From: Isoptericola dokdonensis DS-3
GTDB taxonomy: Bacteria; Actinomycetota; Actinomycetes; Actinomycetales; Cellulomonadaceae
Assembly (NCBI RefSeq): GCF_001636295.1
Contig: NZ_CP014209.1
Span: forward strand, 2,232,001 to 2,296,000
Reading direction: 5' to 3'
DNA: 64,000 nt
In this document: positions 59,062 through 64,000 of the stretch, one piece after another
How the letters are laid out: every line of letters begins with the position of its first letter
Position numbering within the stretch: the stretch's first letter is position 1
Made by a program: the position numbers and the translations under genes
The notes under the pieces: generated by a model
The model's database searches: none
What the model was told of the DNA's origin: nothing
The model's input: the letters and a program-made list of their open reading frames with translations, nothing else

Positions 59062-59802
59062 ATGTCGACGGCAGCGGACGCCGCACCGGCCCACCGGTCC
59101 GACCGGCTGCGGGCGTACCTCACGGAACTCGTGCGCGAGCTGGCCGTCGGCGACCTCGTCCCGTCCGAGCGGGAGCTCACCGCCCGGTTCGGGGTCGCCC
59201 GCACGACGGTGCGCCGGGTCGTGGACGTCCTCGTCGCCGAGGGCCTGCTGGAACGGGCGCAGGGCCGGGGCACGTTCGTCGCCCCGCCGCGTGCGGACTT
59301 CCAGATGCGGATCACGACGTTCGGCGAGGAGGTCCGCCGCCGCGGCATGACGCCGGGCTCGCGGGTGCTGGTCGCCGTCACCCTGCCCGCCCCCGCCGGC
59401 GTGGCGGACACCCTCGCCCTGGACCCCGGCGCCCTCGTCCACCGCGTGCAGCGGCTGCGCACCGCCGACGGCGAGCCCTGGGCCGTGGAGGACGCGTGGA
59501 TCCCCGCCGGGCTCGCCCCGCAGCTGCTGCACGGGGGCGTGCCGGAGTCGCTGGACGCCGCCCTGCGCGCCCACGGCCACCCGCCCACCGACGGGGCCGA
59601 GACGATCTCCGCCGCGGACGCCACCGAGGAGGAACGCAGGCTGCTCGGCATGCCGGGCACGCGGGCGGTGCTGCGGATCGACCGGCGCACGTTCGCCCAC
59701 GACGTCCCGCTCATCCACTCGCTGACGTCGTTCCGCGGCGACCGCTACGCCATGTTCGTGCCGCTCGACGGGGCACGTTCCCCCGGGCCGGTCGGCGGCT
59801 GA
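59062..59802 (+). CDS. GntR/UTRA family regulator (DasR/NagR-like)
   Basis: 246 residues. GntR HTH: LVPSERELTARFGVARTTVR and VLVAEGLLERAQGRGTFV; UTRA ligand domain about 85-235 with VHRVQRLRTADGEPWAVEDA. ATG at 59062 after GGGAGGGG. Position next to PTS genes suggests control by an amino-sugar phosphate, as in DasR; inferred. Confidence 0.9.
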   Translation: MSTAADAAPAHRSDRLRAYLTELVRELAVGDLVPSERELTARFGVARTTVRRVVDVLVAEGLLERAQGRGTFVAPPRADFQMRITTFGEEVRRRGMTPGSRVLVAVTLPAPAGVADTLALDPGALVHRVQRLRTADGEPWAVEDAWIPAGLAPQLLHGGVPESLDAALRAHGHPPTDGAETISAADATEEERRLLGMPGTRAVLRIDRRTFAHDVPLIHSLTSFRGDRYAMFVPLDGARSPGPVGG

Positions 59803-59806
59803 CGGG

Positions 59807-60871
59807 TCACACCAGCCGCACGCCCAGCGCGTCCAGCACGGCGCCGATCGGGTTGACGTACGTCAGCCCGGTGCCGTCGGTGCCGCCCGTCTCCGACCCG
59901 GCGAACAGCAGACCGAGCGCCACGCCGTCCGACCGGTACACGACCGACCCGGAGTCGCCGCCCTCGGAGAACGACCCGTCGCGCGTGGACTCCACCTCGA
60001 TCTGGTCGTCGAACGCGAGGACCCCGAGCTCCGGCCCGTACCCGACGAGCACGTCGTCCATCTCGATGGCGGTCACCCGGCCGAACGTGTGGCCCGTGGT
60101 GCGGCCGATCTTCTCCACGGTGTCGCCCGGCACCGCGACGGCCGTGGTCGACACGCGGCCCACGGGGTAGGTGGGGTCGACGTCCGGGTCGTCGAGGAGC
60201 GCGACGGCGGCGTCCACCGCCGCGCGCTCCCCGCGCGCCAGCGGCACGACGGCCCCGACGACGCCCACCCGGTCCGCGGGGTCGGTGCCGCCGTCCGCCG
60301 GGCCGGGCTGCAGCACGCCGTCGCCGGGCGCGCCGTCGAGGACGTGCCGGTTCGACAGCGCGTAGACGGATTCCGGGGTGCCGGGGAGGGTGACGACGCC
60401 GGTGCGGTCGGGGTCCGCGACGACGAACCCGCCGAGGGTCCCCGCCGTGACGTCCACGTGCGCGACGGACACCCCGGGACGCAGCGGTCGCACGCGACCG
60501 GTCTCGCCGAGCGCGTAGGCGGTGGCGACGGGCGGCTGGGGCCGCAGGACGCGCTCGCCCGCCGGACGGCCCGCGTCGAGGCGGTGGATGCGGCCGGTGC
60601 GGCGGACGTCGACGGCCGCGACCTCCGCGGCGACGCGCCGGACGACGGCACGGGCGGCGGGGACCCCGAGGCGGTAGCGCACCGCGATGGCGAACTCGCC
60701 GGGCTCCGCGGCGGGCGCCAGGCCGATCGCGATGGTCGGCGCGCGCACGGCGTCGGCGGGCGCCGCGTCGGGAGCCGTCTGCGCCGTGACACCGACGCCG
60801 TAGCGTTCGGCCAGGTCACGGGCGTAGTCGGTGAGCTGTGCCTTCGTCTCGCGTGCCTCCGTCAGGTCCAT
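59807..60871 (-). CDS. intracellular trypsin-like serine protease
   Basis: 354 residues without signal peptide. Catalytic His in YALSNRHVLD (about 190), Asp in ERAAVDAAVALLDD (about 240), Ser in FSEGGDSGSVVY (about 310). N-terminal domain (1-120) of unknown role resembles the 73-residue protein at 49852. ATG at 60871. Stop is 4 bp from the GntR stop. Substrate unknown. Confidence 0.83.
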   Translation of the reverse strand: MDLTEARETKAQLTDYARDLAERYGVGVTAQTAPDAAPADAVRAPTIAIGLAPAAEPGEFAIAVRYRLGVPAARAVVRRVAAEVAAVDVRRTGRIHRLDAGRPAGERVLRPQPPVATAYALGETGRVRPLRPGVSVAHVDVTAGTLGGFVVADPDRTGVVTLPGTPESVYALSNRHVLDGAPGDGVLQPGPADGGTDPADRVGVVGAVVPLARGERAAVDAAVALLDDPDVDPTYPVGRVSTTAVAVPGDTVEKIGRTTGHTFGRVTAIEMDDVLVGYGPELGVLAFDDQIEVESTRDGSFSEGGDSGSVVYRSDGVALGLLFAGSETGGTDGTGLTYVNPIGAVLDALGVRLV

Positions 60872-61027
60872 GCACGCGAGTCTGGCGGACACCTCCGACG
60901 TCGTCGCGGCGAACGCGCCGGTACGACGCGACGCCTCGGGCGACCGGTTGAGGAACTTCTGAGGTGTCCGGGGCGATCCGACCCCCGATGGGCGTCACGA
61001 ACCCGCCGACCGGGGCTCTCTGACGAC

Positions 61028-61240
61028 GTGAGACACGCGACGATCCACGACGTGCACGCCGCGGTGAGCTGGGCCCTGACCCACGACCTGCCGGCGCTGC
61101 TGGCGTACCGACAGGTCGCCCACACCGACCGTGGCGCCCGCCCGAAGGCGGATGCCGCGCTGGTCGCGCACTGGCAGCAGTCGACCGGCAGCGGCCGGCC
61201 CGCGGTCCTGCCGGGCGGGCCGCTGCCCCGACGGCGCTGA
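61028..61240 (+). CDS. small hypothetical protein, 70 residues
   Basis: GTG start without a clear ribosome binding site. Sequence VRHATIHDVHAAVSWALTHD and a Pro/Arg-rich end. Frame is open and protein-like (His/Ala helix), and its stop abuts the Pip gene stop on the other strand. Could still be non-coding. Confidence 0.4.
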   Translation: MRHATIHDVHAAVSWALTHDLPALLAYRQVAHTDRGARPKADAALVAHWQQSTGSGRPAVLPGGPLPRRR

Positions 61241-63598
61241 TCAGCCCGGCAGCAGCGCGGCCACCCGCGTCCGGCGGGCCCGGGCGGCGGCGCCGAGGCC
61301 CAGGCCCAGCCCGGCGAGCAGCCACAGCACCAGGACGGTCAGCGCGCCGGCCAGGCCCCCGACCCCCGGGACGACGACGGCGCTCAGCGCGTCCGACCCG
61401 GCGCCGGTCGGCAGGAAGTCGGCCACCGCCACGAGCACCGGCGGGACCGTCCCCACAACGGCCGTGCCGATGAGCAGCACCGTGATGAGCAGGCTGATCC
61501 CCCGGCCCACGTTGCCCAGCCAGGCGAGGAACCCGAGGTGCGTGACGACGAACGTCACCGACACCAGGGCGCCCACCCCGATCGCGCCGACCCACGCCCA
61601 CGCGGACACGCCCTCGACCGCGGCGAGGACCGCCCCGACCAGCGCGCCCGTGCCCGCGCCGATCGCGGCCGGCACCGCCCCGGCCGTGAGCGTCAGGCGC
61701 AGCGCGGAACGCGTGGAGCCGAGCGCGTGCGCCACCACCGGCGGGAAGATCGTCATGAGGGCCAGCGCCCCGAGCCACAGGGCCACGACCGCGAACAGCG
61801 GGCCCGTCGCCCCCGTGGACAGGTCGGCCACGCCCGGTGCGGACACCGGGTCCGCGACGACCGTCGCCAGGTTCTCCCGCTCGGAGTCGCTGTAGGTGGG
61901 GATGCCGTCCACGGTCTGGTCCAGGCCGCCCGCGAGGTCGTCCGTGCCCGAGGCGAGCTGACCGACGCCGTCGGCCAGACCCACCGTGCCCTCGGCGACG
62001 CCGTCCGCACCCGTCGCGAGGTCCGTCGCACCGGACTCGAGCTGCCCGAACCCGGACGCCAGGCCCTGCGCGCCGGTCGCCAGGCCCTGCGCACCCGAGT
62101 CGAGCTCCCCGAACCCGGACGCCAGCCCGGACACCCCGGTCGCCAGCCCCGCGGCACCCGAGTCGAGCTCCCCCAGGCCGTCCGCGAGCTGCGAGACGCC
62201 GTCGGCGACGCCGTCCGCGCCCGCGGCGAGGTCGTCGTTGCCGACGGCCAGCTCGCGCAGACCGTCCGCGAGGTCGGCGTTGCCGTCGGCGATGCCGCGC
62301 GTGCCCGTCGCGACGCCCTCGGCGCCGGCGGCGAGCTGTGCGGTGCCGTCCGCGAGCTGCGTGACCTGGTCGCGCGCCCCGACGAGTGCCTCGGAGAACG
62401 CGTCGAAGTCGCCCGTGACGTCGTTCGACAGGCTCGACAGGCTCTCCTCGACGGCGGCGAGCTGCACGCACGCCTCCGACGTCGGGGTGGCCTCGCAGCC
62501 CAGCGCCGTCGCCGCCTGGTCGAGGGCGTCCTCGACCGCAGCGGCGTTCTCGTCGTAGCCGGCGGCGATCTCGTCGAGGCCCGCCTCGATGTCACCCTCG
62601 GACGGGAGCTCGGCGTCGATCGCGCCCGCCTGCTCGGCGAGCCCGCCGATCCCGGCCGCCACCTGGTCCGCGCCGTCGGCGAGGTCGTAGCCGCCGTCGG
62701 CGAGGTCGTCGGCGCCGTCCGCGGTCTCCCGGATGCCGCCCGAGACGCCCGCGACGCCGCCCGCCACCTGCTCCGCGCCGTCCACCAGCGGCTTCGTTCC
62801 CGACGCGGCGTCCGAGACGCCGTCCGCGAGCTGGTCCGCGCCGTCGGCGAGCTGGTCCGCGCCGTCCGCCGCCGCGCCCACGCCCGCGGCGTACTGCGAG
62901 GCACCGGAGGCGAGCTCGTCCGCGCCGTCCCCGGCCTGGCCGACGCCCGCCGCGTACTGGTCGGCACCGTCCGCGAGCTCGCCGGCGCCGTCCGCGAGCT
63001 GGTCCGCGCCGTCCGCCGACTGCTCCGCGCCGTCGGCGAGCTGGTGCGCCCCGTCGGCCGCCTGGCCGATGCCGTCGGAGAGCTGGTCGAAGCCGATGAG
63101 CACGTTGTCCACGTACGTCTCCGTGAGCGACGACCCCATGACCGACGTCGCCGTCGTCGCGACGATCCGCGCGAGCGCGTCGTCCACCACCCGCCCGCCG
63201 GGCGGCGTCGAGATGTCGATGGTGGCCTGCCGGGCGTCCGACGGGTCGTCCGACCCGAACGACGTCGCCGCGGCCGAGAAGCCCTCCGGGATCGTCACGA
63301 CCGCCGCGTACGTGCCGTCGGCCAGGCCGTCGGCGGCGTGCTCCGCGTCGGTGATGTTCCAGTCGTAGTTGACGTCGGAGTCCTCGGCGCCGCCCACCAG
63401 GCCCGCGGTGAGCTGGCGGCCCAGCGGCACGGTCTGGCCGTCCACCTCCACCGGCTCGTCGTCGTTGACGATCGCGGCCTGCACCGTGTCCAGGCGGTCG
63501 ATCGGGTCCCACAGCGAGGCCAGCAGGATGCCCAGCGCCAGCAGGGGAAGGAGCACGACGGCCGCGACCGCCCACGGGTTCTGCCGCACGCGGTTCAT
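61241..63598 (-). CDS. YhgE/Pip-type membrane protein with long coiled repeat region
   Basis: 785 residues. One N-terminal transmembrane helix (WAVAAVVLLPLLALGILLAS), an extracytoplasmic domain with AAIVNDDEPVEVDGQTVPLG, then about residues 165-560 of tandem ADGAxxLADGA-type short repeats (helical needle as in Pip/YhgE), and five to six C-terminal transmembrane helices. Related proteins are phage receptors (Pip) or T7SS-linked (EsaA). ATG overlaps the upstream ATPase stop. Confidence 0.88.
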   Translation of the reverse strand: MNRVRQNPWAVAAVVLLPLLALGILLASLWDPIDRLDTVQAAIVNDDEPVEVDGQTVPLGRQLTAGLVGGAEDSDVNYDWNITDAEHAADGLADGTYAAVVTIPEGFSAAATSFGSDDPSDARQATIDISTPPGGRVVDDALARIVATTATSVMGSSLTETYVDNVLIGFDQLSDGIGQAADGAHQLADGAEQSADGADQLADGAGELADGADQYAAGVGQAGDGADELASGASQYAAGVGAAADGADQLADGADQLADGVSDAASGTKPLVDGAEQVAGGVAGVSGGIRETADGADDLADGGYDLADGADQVAAGIGGLAEQAGAIDAELPSEGDIEAGLDEIAAGYDENAAAVEDALDQAATALGCEATPTSEACVQLAAVEESLSSLSNDVTGDFDAFSEALVGARDQVTQLADGTAQLAAGAEGVATGTRGIADGNADLADGLRELAVGNDDLAAGADGVADGVSQLADGLGELDSGAAGLATGVSGLASGFGELDSGAQGLATGAQGLASGFGQLESGATDLATGADGVAEGTVGLADGVGQLASGTDDLAGGLDQTVDGIPTYSDSERENLATVVADPVSAPGVADLSTGATGPLFAVVALWLGALALMTIFPPVVAHALGSTRSALRLTLTAGAVPAAIGAGTGALVGAVLAAVEGVSAWAWVGAIGVGALVSVTFVVTHLGFLAWLGNVGRGISLLITVLLIGTAVVGTVPPVLVAVADFLPTGAGSDALSAVVVPGVGGLAGALTVLVLWLLAGLGLGLGAAARARRTRVAALLPG

Positions 63599-64000
63599 GC
63601 CCGCACCTCCTGGGTGGTCGTCGTCGGGGAGTCGGCGGTCGAGGGGTCCTCGCCCGCGGGTGTCCCCGCGAGGTCGGGGTCACCGTGGTCACCGTGGTTG
63701 TCGTGCTGGGTGCTCTCCGGCGGAGGCGGTGGCGGCAGCTCGCCGCCGCGCAGCCTCGCCGGGGCGCCGAAGCCGGCGCCGACGTCGAGGACGGGCGTGC
63801 CGTCGGGCAGCAGGTCGGTGGCGGACACGCCCGTCGAGCCGACGACGACCGTCACGCCCGCGGCGCGGGCCGAGGCCAGCGCGCCGGCGAGGTCCTGCCG
63901 GGGCGTCAGCCCGGTGACGACGTCCGCACGGTCCAGGACCAGCACCCGGGCGCCGGCGCGCACCGCGTCGGCGACCGCCGCGGCGGGTGCCCCGCCGACG
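63595..64000 (-). CDS. ABC-type ATPase-like partner, C-terminal part (partial)
   Basis: Runs in from the right edge; 134 codons seen. ADAVRAGARVLVLDRADVVTG resembles a Walker B/D-loop, TVVVGSTGVSATDLLPDG the switch region of ABC ATPases. A Pro/His/Thr-rich tail (PPPPPPESTQHDNHG) ends the protein. Paired with the Pip-like gene by an ATGA overlap. The nucleotide-binding motif lies outside the window, so assignment is tentative. Confidence 0.6.
   Translation of the reverse strand, partial: VGGAPAAAVADAVRAGARVLVLDRADVVTGLTPRQDLAGALASARAAGVTVVVGSTGVSATDLLPDGTPVLDVGAGFGAPARLRGGELPPPPPPESTQHDNHGDHGDPDLAGTPAGEDPSTADSPTTTTQEVRA

Noticed and set aside
1..64000. CRISPR arrays, insertion sequences, prophage or integrase genes
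   Set aside because: No regularly spaced direct repeats of CRISPR size, no transposase or integrase motifs, and no phage structural genes seen.

Overview
The window is 64 kb of very GC-rich DNA with dense, mostly gap-free genes, frequent GTG starts and 4-base ATGA/GTGA overlaps. Actinobacterial markers include a HAIR/HspR operator before clpB, an actinobacterial-type dCTP deaminase, DinB/mycothiol-type proteins and TTGTCCACA-type DnaA boxes. A member of the Promicromonosporaceae/Cellulomonadaceae (Cellulosimicrobium- or Isoptericola-like) is my best guess. This is an inference from protein style, not a database match.

Layout. 0-10.5 kb: clpB start with its HspR operator, an LppM-like lipoprotein, a hydrolase, an MFS porter, a small membrane-protein operon, an Ada/AlkA-Ogt alkylation-repair pair, a hypothetical gene and dcd. 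10.5-16 kb: tRNA-Gly(CCC) with a terminator, then a surface-glycan operon (GtrB-like GT2, epimerase, lipoprotein, GT-C membrane protein, GtrA flippase) facing a methyltransferase. 16-20.5 kb: secreted HNH nuclease, secreted metzincin protease, pirin, and a 723-bp gene-free stretch carrying six DnaA-box-like sites. 20.5-28.5 kb: a paralogue of the 8.6-kb hypothetical gene, DinB proteins, two TetR regulators with visible operators, transporters, a HAD hydrolase, a possible small RNA and an NYN-domain protein. 28.5-37.6 kb: GAP-family protein, two-component system, and a complete Mrp Na+/H+ antiporter operon (mnhAB fused, C, D, E, F, G). 37.7-41.4 kb: thioredoxin/NHL protein, SseB-like protein and a decayed type VII-type toxin locus with a putative immunity gene.

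41.5-50 kb: drug exporter, Eis-like acetyltransferase and an arsenic-resistance island. The island holds arsR, an ArsO-like flavoprotein, arsC, an ArsR-ArsC fusion, ACR3 and trxB, tied together by three matching operators. 50-55 kb: divergent MarR genes with twin operators, an aldo/keto reductase, three copies of an unusual hairpin-embedded repeat, and a DrrAB-like ABC exporter with a TetR regulator. 55-60 kb: general PTS genes (HPr, EI, EIIA, a GntR/UTRA regulator) interrupted by a foreign-looking DUF4143 ATPase. 60-64 kb: an intracellular trypsin-like protease, a YhgE/Pip-type membrane protein and part of its ABC ATPase partner.

The most unusual signals are: (1) the 41-nt repeat core at 51954-52319, conserved in three copies but enclosed in different, internally complementary long arms; (2) the degraded T7SS toxin-immunity locus at 40482-41391; (3) the DnaA-box cluster far from any dnaA gene; (4) the shared ArsR operators, including one on trxB.
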